From assembly GCF_900100865.1 (NCBI RefSeq), contig NZ_LT627734.1:1116001-1180000 (forward strand): 64,000 bases of DNA. The letters are read 5' to 3'. This DNA is from Candidatus Aquiluna sp. UB-MaderosW2red (GTDB lineage: Bacteria; Actinomycetota; Actinomycetes; Actinomycetales; Microbacteriaceae). Positions within the stretch are counted from its first letter, which is position 1. Every line of letters begins with the position of its first letter. The position numbers were made by a program, and so were the translations under genes. Below, in pieces: positions 15,511-25,188 of this stretch. The notes under the pieces were generated by a model. That model ran no database searches. It was not told the origin of the DNA and saw nothing but the letters and a program-made list of their open reading frames with translations.

Positions 15511-18150
15511 ATGAAGACTGCCGAGATAAAACGGCGTTGGCTCAACTTCTTTGAACAAAAGGGCCACACTGTTGTTCCAAGTGCCCCACTAATCTCCCAA
15601 GACCCTAACCTGATGTTTGTGGTAGCCGGAATGGTGCCATTCATCCCATACATGTCGGGAGTCATTCCCGCACCTTATTTGAGGGCAACCAGTGTCCAAA
15701 AGTGCGTCCGCACTTTGGACATCGATGAAGTCGGCAAGACCACCCGGCACGGAACTTTTTTCCAGATGAATGGCAATTTTTCCTTTGGCGACTACTTCAA
15801 AAAAGAAGCTATTGGCTATGCCTGGGAGCTACTGACCAAATCCGAAGCGGATGGTGGGCTTGGTTTTGATCCAGAGAAGCTGTGGGCAACCGTTTATGAG
15901 GACGACGAAGAATCTATCGATTACTGGCTAGAAGAAACAAGTATTCCGCTGGAGCGAATCCAAAAGCGTGGCATGGCAGATAACTACTGGTCAACCGGCC
16001 AGCGCGGTCCGGCCGGGCCTTGCTCGGAAATCTACTTTGACCGCGGTCCGGAATACGGTCTTGAGGGTGGCCCGATTGCCGATGAGGACCGCTACATAGA
16101 GATCTGGAATCTGGTCTTTATGCAATACGAGCGCGCGGATGGCGGCACCAAAGATCACTTTGAGATTCTTGGTGACCTGCCGAAAAAGAACATTGACACT
16201 GGCATGGGGCTTGAGCGAGTTGCTTTTTTGAAGCAAGGCGTCGAGAACATTTACGAGATAGACCAGATTCGTCCACTAATAGATGTCGCCGCGAGGCTCA
16301 GCGGTAGAAAATATAACGCTGACGAAACAGACGACATCAGGATGCGAGTCATAGCAGATCATATTCGCTCGGCTCTAATGCTGATGTCTGATGGAGTATC
16401 ACCATCAAACGAGGGTCGTGGATATATTTTGCGCAGACTCTTGCGTAGAGCGATTCGATCGCTACGCCTTTTGGGTGTGACAGAAAAAGCCTTCCATGAA
16501 TTATTCACGAGTAGCAAAAACGCGATGGTTGAGGCCTACCCCGAGCTGGAAGAAAGTTTCCCCAGGGTTCTGCGCCTAGCGCTCGCCGAGGAGACTGGGT
16601 TCCTAAGAACCTTGGAGTCTGGTAGTCAGGTGCTGGAGGAGTCCATGGCCCTAGCTAAAGGTTCACTGGCTCCTGAGGTCGCGTTCTTGTTACACGACAC
16701 CTATGGCTTTCCGATCGATTTGACAATTGAAATAGCACAGGAAAACGATCTCACAATCGATCGAGGTGCGTTCGATAGCTTGATGCAAGATCAAAAAGAG
16801 CGCGCAAAAAAAGATGCTAAGGATAAAAAAGTTGGCTCTTCCGGACTTCAGGTTTACAGCGAATTTCGCTCATTGGGTGAGACGCAATTTTTAGGATACG
16901 AAGCTTTGAACACGAGCGGAACTATCTTGGGGCTGGTCCGCGACGGAATTAGCGTTCAGGATTTGTCCGAAGGTGAGGTTGGGGAGCTTTTTATTGATAA
17001 AACCTCTCTCTACGCAGAATCCGGTGGCCAGGCGGCGGATTCAGGTCTTATAAGAGGCGAAGGCTTTGAACTTGAGGTGCTAGACGTCCAAAAACCAGTA
17101 AAGGGCCTTTTTTCCCATAAGGTTCGAGTCCTAAGTGGCGAGGTAGGAATCGGGTCGAGTGCCGAAACCTTGGTCGATGCCGATTGGCGCCTCGGGGCCT
17201 GCCAGGCCCACTCGGCGACTCACGTAATCCATGCAGCACTGCGTCAGGTTCTTGGTAAAGAGGCTATGCAGTCGGGATCTTATAACCGCCCCGGATATCT
17301 TCGGCTTGACTTCTCCTGGACTCAGGCACTTTCGGAAGCCAGTAAGTCTGAAATCGAAGAAGTATCTAACCTGGCGATTAGAGCTGATTTAGCAGTCTCT
17401 GCACAGTTCATGAGCCTGCCTGATGCTCGCGAATGGGGAGCCATTGCGCTATTTGGCGAGACCTACGATGAGAAAGTCCGAGTGGTTCAGGTTGGCGGAC
17501 CTTGGTCGCGCGAGCTTTGTGGCGGCACACACGTCTCAAGATCCTCGCAAATTGGCCTTGTTTCAGTGACAGCAGAGGCCTCGGTGGGTTCTGGTTCGAG
17601 AAGAATCGAGGCCGAGGTCGGCCTCGGGGCATTGACCTCTTTGCTTGCGGAGCGGGATTTGGTTCGCAGACTGGCGCTGAGCCTAAAAGCACCCGCTCAG
17701 GAATTAGAAGCGAGAATCGGGCAAGCATTAGAAGATCTCAAATCCGCGCAGCGTAAGGTATCCCTACTGGAGGGGCAACAAGCTCTCAAGTTAGTTCCCG
17801 AAATCCTGGCATCCAGCACAAAGATTGCAGGGCTCGATGTGGTGTCGACTCACCTAGAACAACCCCTAACCGCGGATCAGCTCAGAAGCCTCACTATTGC
17901 GGTACGTGATCAACTGGGCGAACAATCCGTTGTCATTCTCGCGAGCATCTTGGACCTTCGGGCCACGGTAATGGTCGCGGCGGGCCAAATCGCCCAATCT
18001 CAAGGGGTTCGAGCTGGAGATCTTGCGAAGATTGCATCGGCAGAGCTCGGCGGCGGCGGCGGCGGAAAAGCCGACATCGCCCAGGGTGGCGGTACAGAGG
18101 TACTGCAGCTTTCGGCGGCTCTTAGGGCTGCAGTCTCAGCCATCGCGTGA
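15511..18150 (+). CDS. alaS: Alanyl-tRNA synthetase
   Basis: Full-length AlaRS, 879 residues, charging tRNA-Ala and editing mischarged Ser/Gly. Visible: class II core with NGNFSFGDYFKKEA, the editing-site HSATH (H567, H571) and CGGTH (C670, H674) zinc-binding set, and the C-terminal C-Ala domain ending in a run of glycines (SAELGGGGGGK). ATG abuts the upstream gene. The stop overlaps ruvX by 4 bases (GTGA). Confidence 0.97.
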   Translation: MKTAEIKRRWLNFFEQKGHTVVPSAPLISQDPNLMFVVAGMVPFIPYMSGVIPAPYLRATSVQKCVRTLDIDEVGKTTRHGTFFQMNGNFSFGDYFKKEAIGYAWELLTKSEADGGLGFDPEKLWATVYEDDEESIDYWLEETSIPLERIQKRGMADNYWSTGQRGPAGPCSEIYFDRGPEYGLEGGPIADEDRYIEIWNLVFMQYERADGGTKDHFEILGDLPKKNIDTGMGLERVAFLKQGVENIYEIDQIRPLIDVAARLSGRKYNADETDDIRMRVIADHIRSALMLMSDGVSPSNEGRGYILRRLLRRAIRSLRLLGVTEKAFHELFTSSKNAMVEAYPELEESFPRVLRLALAEETGFLRTLESGSQVLEESMALAKGSLAPEVAFLLHDTYGFPIDLTIEIAQENDLTIDRGAFDSLMQDQKERAKKDAKDKKVGSSGLQVYSEFRSLGETQFLGYEALNTSGTILGLVRDGISVQDLSEGEVGELFIDKTSLYAESGGQAADSGLIRGEGFELEVLDVQKPVKGLFSHKVRVLSGEVGIGSSAETLVDADWRLGACQAHSATHVIHAALRQVLGKEAMQSGSYNRPGYLRLDFSWTQALSEASKSEIEEVSNLAIRADLAVSAQFMSLPDAREWGAIALFGETYDEKVRVVQVGGPWSRELCGGTHVSRSSQIGLVSVTAEASVGSGSRRIEAEVGLGALTSLLAERDLVRRLALSLKAPAQELEARIGQALEDLKSAQRKVSLLEGQQALKLVPEILASSTKIAGLDVVSTHLEQPLTADQLRSLTIAVRDQLGEQSVVILASILDLRATVMVAAGQIAQSQGVRAGDLAKIASAELGGGGGGKADIAQGGGTEVLQLSAALRAAVSAIA

Positions 18151-18590
18151 ACAGAAGGTTAGCCTTGGATTCTGGCGATGCCAGAATTGGAATCGCAATT
18201 TCAGAGGGAACTCTCGTTCTGCCAATCGAGGCGATCCCGAACGATGCCCAAGCCGTATCCAAAATCCTAAGTGAAATACAAGCCCGCTCAATAGCCGCGG
18301 TCTATATCGGCTTACCGCTAAGCCTAGGAGGCGGGCTTAGTAACTCCGCCCACAAGGCCATCGCACTGGGCAAAGCCCTGGCGAGCCAAAGCCAAGTACC
18401 GGTGCGGTTTGTGGATGAGCGTCTGACCACAAAAACCGCGGCTTCAATGCTCAGAAGCGCGGGCAAAAACGCTAAGTCCTCAAAAAGCATCATCGATGCC
18501 CAGGCGGCAGCGATTATTCTTGAGTCAGCTCTTCAGCAAGAGGTGCAGGGCCAGCTTGCTGGTAAAACTCTGGAGGATTTGAATGACTGA
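18147..18590 (+). CDS. ruvX: Putative pre-16S rRNA nuclease YqgF/RuvX
   Basis: RNase H-like fold protein of 147 residues, implicated in 16S rRNA 5'-end processing. Motifs: LALDSGDARIGIA near the N-terminus, IGLPLSLGG, FVDERLTT, and DAQAAAIIL. The acidic residues expected for metal binding are present. GTG start within the alaS stop (GTGA) and an 8-base overlap with mltG suggest coupled translation. The order alaS-ruvX-mltG-aroE is standard in actinobacteria. Confidence 0.92.
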   Translation: MNRRLALDSGDARIGIAISEGTLVLPIEAIPNDAQAVSKILSEIQARSIAAVYIGLPLSLGGGLSNSAHKAIALGKALASQSQVPVRFVDERLTTKTAASMLRSAGKNAKSSKSIIDAQAAAIILESALQQEVQGQLAGKTLEDLND

Positions 18591-19644
18591 GACTGCCAGG
18601 CCCCGCCGATCCAAGGGGTTTTACGCGGCCCTTATTTCTTTTGCCTTACTGGCGGGGGCCATCGGGGGCGGGTTATTTTTAGCTCAAGGCTCTCTAACCT
18701 CTTTGCTATCTCGTTTTCAGGTTGAGGATTATGAAGGTGAGGGCGGGCCAGCAACCCGGATAGAGATTGAGCCCGGGGATACGGGTGCCGATGTTGCCAG
18801 AAAAATGGTAAGTGCTGACATCGTAAAAAGCTTTGACGCGGTCTATCGCGACATGCTCAGAACGGATTTCACAATATTCCCGGGGGTGTATGAGTTCCCA
18901 ACTCAAATCCCAGGTCAAGAAGCACTGCGTTTACTAATCGAAGGCAATGGCAAAATCACGCTCACAAGCACAATCCCTGAGGGATTCAGGATCTCACAAA
19001 TTGTTCCCCAGCTAGCTAGTGACTTCGGCTTGAGCGAACAGGACTTTGTATCCGCTATCGCAACGATTATGGGGGAACTGCCCGACCAAGCCCTCAATGC
19101 TGAAGGCTATCTATTTCCCGCTACCTATACTTTTGACCCCGGGGTGAGCGCGCAAGAAATCATTAATGCGATGCTCAGGCGCACCGAAACCGAGCTTGCC
19201 AAGCACGATATCACCCTCAAGTCATCATTTGATGTAATTCGACTGGCTTCGGTTTTGCAGGCCGAAGCGAGAAACGTTGAGGATTTCTATAGGGCTTCGA
19301 GGGTTTTTTTGAATCGACTGGACATTGGGATGCTCTTACAGTCCGATGCGACGGTGAACTATGGTACTGACGGCAAAACAGTCACAACCACCGATGCTCA
19401 GCGAGCAGACCTAAATCTTTACAACACCTATGTTCACTTAGGCCTCCCAATCGGGCCAATCGCAAGCCCCGGAGGTATCGCGATAGATGCCGCACTTAGA
19501 CCTGCCGACGGTTCCTGGCTGTATTTTGTAACGGTCAATCTTGAAACTGGGGAGACTGTTTTCACCGATACCTTTGCCGAGCACCTTGTTGCTGTGAAAG
19601 AGTTCCAGGCCTGGCTGAGGGCGAATCCGGGTTTTAATGACTAG
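18583..19644 (+). CDS. mltG: Endolytic murein transglycosylase MltG
   Basis: Membrane-bound lytic transglycosylase thought to cleave nascent peptidoglycan and set strand length. The 353-residue protein has a basic N-terminus, one span at about 13-35, a LysM-like region and the YceG catalytic domain; the catalytic Glu is E228 in LQAEAR, followed by LLQSDATVNYG. GGAGG precedes the ATG. It overlaps ruvX and aroE by 8 bases each. Confidence 0.94.
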   Translation: MTETARPRRSKGFYAALISFALLAGAIGGGLFLAQGSLTSLLSRFQVEDYEGEGGPATRIEIEPGDTGADVARKMVSADIVKSFDAVYRDMLRTDFTIFPGVYEFPTQIPGQEALRLLIEGNGKITLTSTIPEGFRISQIVPQLASDFGLSEQDFVSAIATIMGELPDQALNAEGYLFPATYTFDPGVSAQEIINAMLRRTETELAKHDITLKSSFDVIRLASVLQAEARNVEDFYRASRVFLNRLDIGMLLQSDATVNYGTDGKTVTTTDAQRADLNLYNTYVHLGLPIGPIASPGGIAIDAALRPADGSWLYFVTVNLETGETVFTDTFAEHLVAVKEFQAWLRANPGFND

Positions 19645-20422
19645 TCACTACGCAGTCCTAGGTTCGCCCATCGCGCATTCAAAGTCCCCACTAATCCACA
19701 ATGCTGCTTTCGGTTTTCTGGGGGCCGATTCTGATTATCAGGCTATCGAGCTAGAAGAGGGCGTAGCGGGCTTTATAGCTGGATTGAGCAGTGATTGGCT
19801 CGGGCTCTCTCTCACGATGCCACTAAAAAGAGAGGCCCTCGCCTTTGGTGACCGAGTGGATTATCTTGCTATCGAGGCTCAGGCGGCCAACACTTTGATT
19901 CGCACCAATACGGGCTGGGATGCCTATAACACCGATATCTTCGGCATAGGCCAAGCGCTAGAAGGCAGTGATTTCGATTCCGTATCGGTCCTGGGCACAG
20001 GAGCTACTGCTAGAAGCGCGATCATTGCGATGCAGCAACTTGAGAAAAAAGTCACAATCTGGGGGCGCAATGAGATTGCCGGCATTCGAATGGCTAAAGA
20101 GTTTGAGTGCGCATGGGTTTCTCTTGATAAGGCAGTGAGGGCGGACCTAACCATCTCAACACTTCCCGGAGGGGGATTAGACCAATACCTAGAGTCGCTA
20201 TCGCCACAAGGGATGCTTTTGGATGTGGCTTATGATCCTTGGCCTTCAGGGGCAGCAAAATTGTGGTCCGTGAATCACGAAGTTATTTCCGGTATTGAGA
20301 TGTTAATTTGGCAAGCCATCGGACAACAGCGGTTATTCGCCGGCAATCAATTAGAAGAGCCCTTAGAAAATGAGCATAAATTAGTGGAAGCCGTTCGCGA
20401 GGCTCTAAGCATGGCAAAATAG
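19637..20422 (+). CDS. aroE: Shikimate dehydrogenase
   Basis: Reduces 3-dehydroshikimate to shikimate with NADPH. The 261-residue protein has the N-terminal SPIAHSKSP substrate loop, catalytic K64 (MPLKRE) and D100 (NTD), and a glycine-rich nucleotide-binding GTGAT segment. First of five consecutive shikimate genes, with aroC 4 bases on; it overlaps mltG by 8 bases. Confidence 0.93.
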   Translation: MTSHYAVLGSPIAHSKSPLIHNAAFGFLGADSDYQAIELEEGVAGFIAGLSSDWLGLSLTMPLKREALAFGDRVDYLAIEAQAANTLIRTNTGWDAYNTDIFGIGQALEGSDFDSVSVLGTGATARSAIIAMQQLEKKVTIWGRNEIAGIRMAKEFECAWVSLDKAVRADLTISTLPGGGLDQYLESLSPQGMLLDVAYDPWPSGAAKLWSVNHEVISGIEMLIWQAIGQQRLFAGNQLEEPLENEHKLVEAVREALSMAK

Positions 20423-20426
20423 TAGT

Positions 20427-21623
20427 ATGTTGCGCTTTATCACTGCCGGAGAATCTCACGGCCCCGAACTCATTGGTGTTTTAGAAGGCCTGCCGGCTGG
20501 AGTTGCCGTTTTGGCGGAGGATATTCAAGCGGCGCTTGCCAGAAGAAGATTGGGCTATGGCCGCGGCGCCCGCATGAAGTTTGAACTCGACGAAGTCACA
20601 ATCTCAAGTGGCGTGCGCTTCGGGTTATCCCAGGGCGGGCCAATTGCGATACGCATTGCAAACACGGAGTGGCCAAAGTGGGAGAAAGTCATGAGCGCGG
20701 CACCGGTAGATCAGAGCGAACTCTCGGGAGCCAGGGGAGCACCCCTGACCAGGCCAAGGCCTGGGCATGCGGATTTCACCGGGATGCAAAAATACAACTT
20801 TGAAGAGGCAAGGCCAGTTTTAGAGCGCGCCAGCGCGCGCGAAACTGCCACAAGAGTAGCGTTAGGAGCGATTGCTCAGAGTTTTTTGAAGAGCCTCGGA
20901 ATCGAATTAGTTACCCACACTGTGGCAATCGGGCCGGTCCAAAACCATGAACTTGCCCTTCCAAGGCCAAGCGATCGAGCGGTATTGGACGAGGATCCGA
21001 TGCGCTGCTTTGATAAGCCCGCCTCCGAAAAGATGGTCGCCGAAATCGATGATTGTCATTCAAGTGGCGACACGGTGGGGGGAGTGGTTGAGACCCTGGT
21101 CTATGGTTGCCCCCCGGGACTCGGGAGTTACGTCCATCACGATCGAAAGCTAGACGGTCAGTTGGCGCAGGCGGTTATGGGAATTCAGGCTATTAAATCA
21201 GTGGAAATCGGGGATGGGCTGGAAACCACAAGAAGACGGGGTTCAGTGGCCCATGACGAGATTATTCGCGAGAACGATTTAGCCCAGCGAGTAACCGATC
21301 GCGCCGGCGGCATTGAAGGTGGCATGTCTAACGGAGAAATTATTCGAGTGCGCGCAGGAATGAAGCCCATCTCCACGGTTCCCAAGGCCCTTAGGACTCT
21401 CGACACCTCAACCGGTGAAGCGGCAACGGCTCATCATCAAAGAAGTGATGTCTGCGCGGTTCCTGCCGCTGGAATTGTCCTAGAGTCGATGGTTGCTCTG
21501 GTGATAGCTAACAGTGTGATGGAGAAGTTTGGGGGAGACTCAATTTCGGAAACCAAGCGAAACTTGGATTCGTATCTCGAGAACATTCCGGCCGTGTTGC
21601 GCTCCAGAATCGTCAAGCCGTAG
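20427..21623 (+). CDS. aroC: Chorismate synthase
   Basis: Last enzyme of the shikimate pathway, converting EPSP to chorismate with reduced FMN. At 398 residues it has the family start TAGESHG, the RPGHADF signature and the [10 protein letters not shown] segment. The ATG lies 4 bases after the aroE stop. Its TAG shares one base with the aroK GTG. EPSP synthase (aroA) and DAHP synthase are not in the window. Confidence 0.97.
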   Translation: MLRFITAGESHGPELIGVLEGLPAGVAVLAEDIQAALARRRLGYGRGARMKFELDEVTISSGVRFGLSQGGPIAIRIANTEWPKWEKVMSAAPVDQSELSGARGAPLTRPRPGHADFTGMQKYNFEEARPVLERASARETATRVALGAIAQSFLKSLGIELVTHTVAIGPVQNHELALPRPSDRAVLDEDPMRCFDKPASEKMVAEIDDCHSSGDTVGGVVETLVYGCPPGLGSYVHHDRKLDGQLAQAVMGIQAIKSVEIGDGLETTRRRGSVAHDEIIRENDLAQRVTDRAGGIEGGMSNGEIIRVRAGMKPISTVPKALRTLDTSTGEAATAHHQRSDVCAVPAAGIVLESMVALVIANSVMEKFGGDSISETKRNLDSYLENIPAVLRSRIVKP

Positions 21624-22120
21624 TGCTAGACGTGGTCGTTCTGATTGGACCAATGGGTTCTGGAAAAACGACCTTTGGTAAAAAACTGGCCAAGGAACTT
21701 GGACTCTCATTCATCGACACCGATAAGCAGATATCCAAGCTTCACGGCCCTATCACCAGTTTGTTTCAAAAAATAGGAGAGCCTGCTTTTCGTCATTTGG
21801 AAACCTCGGCTCTAAGGGTTGCCCTGGGCGAAGGCGGCATTATCGCCACCGGCGGTGGAGTGATTCTCAGCGAGATAAACCAAGAAATGCTGAAAGGCTT
21901 TCACACTGTTTTTTTAGATACAAAGGCGGAACACGTAATTGGTAAAATTTCAGTGGCAAAGCGCCCGCTTCTAAAAGACAACCCTGAAAAATGGCAAGAG
22001 ATTTACGATGATCGAATTGCCAAGTATCGAGCCGCAGCAGACAGCACCGTGTTCACCGGCGGCAGATCCGTCAAAGCGGTCATGAACGAACTTAGGAAGA
22101 TTGTTGAAATAAATGAGTAA
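21623..22120 (+). CDS. aroK: Shikimate kinase
   Basis: Phosphorylates shikimate at O3 using ATP. The 165-residue protein has the P-loop GPMGSGKT (9-16), D32 and D34 in the shikimate-binding FIDTD, the Arg in FRHLE, the GGG loop (ATGGGV) and the lid Arg in KRPLL. GTG start on the aroC stop; 8-base overlap with aroB. Confidence 0.95.
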   Translation: MLDVVVLIGPMGSGKTTFGKKLAKELGLSFIDTDKQISKLHGPITSLFQKIGEPAFRHLETSALRVALGEGGIIATGGGVILSEINQEMLKGFHTVFLDTKAEHVIGKISVAKRPLLKDNPEKWQEIYDDRIAKYRAAADSTVFTGGRSVKAVMNELRKIVEINE

Positions 22121-23147
22121 TTCAATCATTGGCCGGGGCCTACTCGGTGAGGTCGCCAACTCCCTAGACGGAGTGAGAAAAGTGCTAATTATTTTCCCTC
22201 AAGCCCTAGCGGCGACGGCCGACCTAGTTCAGGAGGACCTCAAATCTAAGGGTTATGAGGCCCTATTGGCCGAAGTGCCCAATGCCGAGGATGCGAAACG
22301 TATCGAGGTAGCAGCTTTTTGCTGGGGAATCATGGGGCAGGCTGATTTTCATCGAAACGACGCGGTCATCGGAATTGGCGGAGGATCAACTACCGACCTT
22401 GCGGGCTTTGTGGCAGCGACTTGGTTGCGCGGGGTTCGCTCAATTTTGATTCCCACGACCCTTTTGGGAATGGTCGATGCTGCCATCGGTGGCAAGACGG
22501 GAGTCAACACCGCGGAGGGTAAAAATTTAGTTGGGGCTTTTCATCTTCCTCATAAGGTGATTATCGACCTCGACACGCTGGCCTCGTTGCCACGCAATGA
22601 GCTAGTCGCAGGAATGGCTGAGGTTGTGAAATACGGCTTCATTGCCGACCCCTTTATCCTTGAGGCGATCGAATCAGACCCGGCAGCCATCGATTCCAAC
22701 TCCGATTTATTTGCAGAGCTAATATCTCGCTCAGTTGCAATCAAAGAGCGGATTACCACCGAGGACTTTCGCGAGTCTGGTGAGCGCGAGATTTTGAACT
22801 ACGGGCACACGCTTGGCCACGCTATCGAGCTTGCAGAGCGCTATAAATGGCGTCACGGCGCAGCAATCTCGATAGGAATGGTTTTCGCGGCCGAGCTGGC
22901 ACTGCTCTCTGGTCAGCTTTCCGAGAAAGTCGTGGAAAGGCACCGAAGCATCTTCACGCAGCTTGGCCTTCCAATCAGCTACCGAGCAGATCGTTGGGAC
23001 CAGTTATTGGCAAACATGAGGCGAGATAAAAAATCGCGCGCCGGCTCATTGCGCTTTGTGATCCTCCAGGACATCGCAAAACCAACGATGCTCAATGCGC
23101 CAACTCCAGAGCTTCTTTTTACCGCATATCAAGCGATTGTGGAATAG
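22113..23147 (+). CDS. aroB: 3-Dehydroquinate synthase
   Basis: Converts DAHP to 3-dehydroquinate with NAD and a divalent metal. The 344-residue protein shows GIGGGSTTDLAGFVAATW, the VDAAIGGKTGVN segment with the active-site Lys, the metal-binding HTLGHAIE and the C-terminal MRRDKK. It overlaps aroK by 8 bases, with aroQ 3 bases downstream. Confidence 0.96.
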   Translation: MSNSIIGRGLLGEVANSLDGVRKVLIIFPQALAATADLVQEDLKSKGYEALLAEVPNAEDAKRIEVAAFCWGIMGQADFHRNDAVIGIGGGSTTDLAGFVAATWLRGVRSILIPTTLLGMVDAAIGGKTGVNTAEGKNLVGAFHLPHKVIIDLDTLASLPRNELVAGMAEVVKYGFIADPFILEAIESDPAAIDSNSDLFAELISRSVAIKERITTEDFRESGEREILNYGHTLGHAIELAERYKWRHGAAISIGMVFAAELALLSGQLSEKVVERHRSIFTQLGLPISYRADRWDQLLANMRRDKKSRAGSLRFVILQDIAKPTMLNAPTPELLFTAYQAIVE

Positions 23148-23150
23148 CGT

Positions 23151-23591
23151 TTGAACATGAGAAAAGTCTTAGTGCTAAATGGGCCAAACCTAAATCTTTT
23201 AGGCAAGCGCGAACCCGAAATCTATGGGCGAATTGACCTGATTCAAATCAAGGCTGATCTTGAAGACATATCTTTGAATCAGGTCGAAATAGATCTGAGG
23301 CAGACTAACAGCGAGGCCGAACTAATCGAATGGATTCATGAAGCGTTTAGTCAAAAACTAGATGTAATACTGAATCCCGCTGCATTTACCCATTACTCCT
23401 ATGCGCTAAGAGACGCTTGCTCGGCATTGAGTGCCAACGGTCAAAAACTAATCGAGGTACACATTTCGAATCCACACGCCAGGGAAGAGTTTCGGCATAC
23501 GAGCGTTATTTCTGCAGTGGCATCCGGAGTGATTGCTGGCTTCGGAGCGCAAAGCTACGCCTTGGCTCTCAAAGCACTCATCGACAACTAG
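23151..23591 (+). CDS. aroQ: 3-Dehydroquinate dehydratase, type II
   Basis: Dehydrates 3-dehydroquinate to 3-dehydroshikimate. The protein has 146 residues from TTG 23151, or 144 from ATG 23157; GGA upstream fits the TTG slightly better. Type II features are clear: VLNGPNLNLLG with the following Tyr, NPAAFTHYSYALRDA, and HISNPHAREEFRH. It ends the aro block. Confidence 0.94.
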   Translation: MNMRKVLVLNGPNLNLLGKREPEIYGRIDLIQIKADLEDISLNQVEIDLRQTNSEAELIEWIHEAFSQKLDVILNPAAFTHYSYALRDACSALSANGQKLIEVHISNPHAREEFRHTSVISAVASGVIAGFGAQSYALALKALIDN

Positions 23592-23618
23592 ACTTCGCTA
23601 GGAGAATCAAGGAGACTC

Positions 23619-24179
23619 ATGGCAACCTCAAATGATCTAAAAAACGGGATGGTGCTGAACCTAGAGGGACAACTCTGGGCCGTAATCGATTTTCAGCACG
23701 TGAAGCCGGGCAAGGGGCCCGCTTTTGTGCGAACCAAGCTACGCAACGTTTTGACCGGAAAAGTTAACGACAAGACTTTTAATGCCGGCATAAAGGTTGA
23801 AACTGCAAACGTTGACCGTCGTGACATGCAGTACCTATACAACGATGGTGGCTACGTCTTCATGGACAACACAAATTACGAACAAATCACTGTCTCCGCT
23901 GAGACATTGGGGGATGTCTCCAATTACCTACTTGAGAATCAGGTAGCAACAGTTGCATTGCACGAAGGCAACCCACTATATGTGGAGCTGCCACCTTCGG
24001 TAATTCTTGAAATCACTTATACCGAACCCGGATTGCAGGGTGACCGCTCAACCGGGGGCACCAAGCCCGCAACTTTAGAAACTGGGCACCAGATTCAAGT
24101 TCCTTTATTCATTGACAACAACACAAAGGTCAAAGTCGACACCCGCAACGGTGACTACCTTGGCAGAGTTAGCGAATAG
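23619..24179 (+). CDS. efp: Translation elongation factor P
   Basis: EF-P rescues ribosomes stalled at polyproline. The 186-residue protein has three beta-barrel domains; the tip residue is K32 in the loop PGKGP. Actinobacterial EF-Ps with this palindromic loop are reported to work without lysine modification; no modification enzyme is visible here. AAGGAG lies 6 bases before the ATG. nusB starts with no gap after its stop. Confidence 0.97.
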   Translation: MATSNDLKNGMVLNLEGQLWAVIDFQHVKPGKGPAFVRTKLRNVLTGKVNDKTFNAGIKVETANVDRRDMQYLYNDGGYVFMDNTNYEQITVSAETLGDVSNYLLENQVATVALHEGNPLYVELPPSVILEITYTEPGLQGDRSTGGTKPATLETGHQIQVPLFIDNNTKVKVDTRNGDYLGRVSE

Positions 24180-24599
24180 TTGAGCACGAGAACCAAGTCC
24201 CGAAAGCGCGCACTGGACGCGCTTTACGCAGCTGGCGTGCGCGGAGAGTCGGCGCTATTACTGCTTTCTGAAACTGCTTCGGAGGTAACCGGTCATCAAA
24301 ACCAAGAGCAGATTTTTGATTATGCGGAAACCCTCTTGAATGGCTACCAGCAAAATGCAGCACAAATAGACAACGAGCTCACCATGCTTGCGGATAATTG
24401 GAGCATCGAGAGAATGCCCAGTATCGATAGAGCGATCCTCAGGTTGGCAGCCTGGGAAATTCTGTATAACGATGAGGTGCCCGATGAGGTCGCAATCTCC
24501 GAGGCGGTCAACCTCGCAAGTGAGCTATCCACTGATGACTCACCAAAATTTGTGAACGGTGTCTTAGCAAGACTCGCCAGGGGTCGCCAGGCTCTCTAG
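24180..24599 (+). CDS. nusB: Transcription antitermination factor NusB
   Basis: All-helical RNA-binding protein acting with NusE/S10 in rRNA antitermination. The 139-residue protein has the arginine-rich start (RTKSRKRALDALYAA) and the PSIDRAILRLAAWE and VAISEAVNLA signatures. The TTG start directly follows the efp TAG. It is the last gene before the pyr promoter. Confidence 0.94.
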   Translation: MSTRTKSRKRALDALYAAGVRGESALLLLSETASEVTGHQNQEQIFDYAETLLNGYQQNAAQIDNELTMLADNWSIERMPSIDRAILRLAAWEILYNDEVPDEVAISEAVNLASELSTDDSPKFVNGVLARLARGRQAL

Positions 24600-24612
24600 C
24601 CAATGTTATAGT
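24584..24612 (+). promoter_or_regulatory. pyr operon promoter
   Basis: TATAGT at 24607-24612 is a good -10; TCGCCA at 24584-24589 is a weak -35 with 17-base spacing, overlapping the end of nusB. The start would fall near 24619, so the leader begins just before the PyrR hairpin. Confidence 0.55.
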
Positions 24613-24622
24613 TTGCAAGTTG

Positions 24623-24655
24623 TCCTTTAAGTTCGTCCCGAGAGGCGGAGAAGGA
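24623..24655 (+). promoter_or_regulatory. PyrR-binding RNA hairpin that masks the pyrR ribosome-binding site
   Basis: CGTCCCGAGAGGCG at 24634-24647 matches the PyrR-binding loop pattern (TCC-N-GNGA-GGC): C34-G35 and C37-C38 pair with G44-G45 and C46-G47, with U36 bulged and CGAGA in the loop. Outside it, TCCTT (24623-24627) pairs with AAGGA (24651-24655), the pyrR Shine-Dalgarno. PyrR with UMP would stabilise the hairpin and block translation, as described for mycobacteria. No terminator follows, so control looks translational rather than by attenuation. Confidence 0.75.
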
Positions 24656-24660
24656 GTTGT

Positions 24661-25188
24661 ATGAACCATCGCGTAGTCCTTAGCTCACAGGATATTGAAA
24701 GAGCCCTCAAGCGCATCGCGCATGAAATCTTAGAAGCGAATGAAGGATCCGGTAATCTGGTCCTTCTAGGAATCCCGACGCGTGGCGTGCCGCTTGCCAA
24801 TCGCCTGACAGCGATCCTAAGGGAAATTGAGCCCGGGTATCAGGGCGAACTTGGCACCCTGGACATTACGATGTATCGGGATGATCTATCCGATCAAGAG
24901 CGAGAGATCAAAGCGACCCTCTTGCCCGCCACCGGAATTACAGACAAGGTCGTAGTTCTAGTTGATGATGTTCTATTTAGCGGTCGCACAATCCGCGCGG
25001 CCCTTGATGCGCTCTCGGATTTCGGCAGGCCTCAGCAAGTTAAACTCGCAGCACTGATAGACCGCGGACACCGCGAACTGCCAATTCGGCCGGATTTTGT
25101 GGGCAAAAACATCCCCACCGCTAAATCCGAGCGAGTAACAGTGCAATTGGTCGAGCAGGACGACATAGATCAGGTCGTGATCGGCTAA
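24661..25188 (+). CDS. pyrR: Pyrimidine operon regulator PyrR / uracil phosphoribosyltransferase
   Basis: RNA-binding regulator of pyrimidine synthesis that often retains uracil phosphoribosyltransferase activity. The 175-residue protein has the PRPP motif VVLVDDVLFSGRT (about 98-110) and GIPTRG. AAGGAG lies 4 bases before the ATG, inside the hairpin it would bind. It heads pyrR-pyrB-pyrC-(membrane protein)-carA-carB-pyrF; its TAA shares one base with the pyrB ATG. Confidence 0.96.
   Translation: MNHRVVLSSQDIERALKRIAHEILEANEGSGNLVLLGIPTRGVPLANRLTAILREIEPGYQGELGTLDITMYRDDLSDQEREIKATLLPATGITDKVVVLVDDVLFSGRTIRAALDALSDFGRPQQVKLAALIDRGHRELPIRPDFVGKNIPTAKSERVTVQLVEQDDIDQVVIG

Noticed and set aside
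18045-18070. GGC-type repeat in alaS
   Set aside because: Encodes the glycine run common near the C-terminus of AlaRS; not a separate repeat element.
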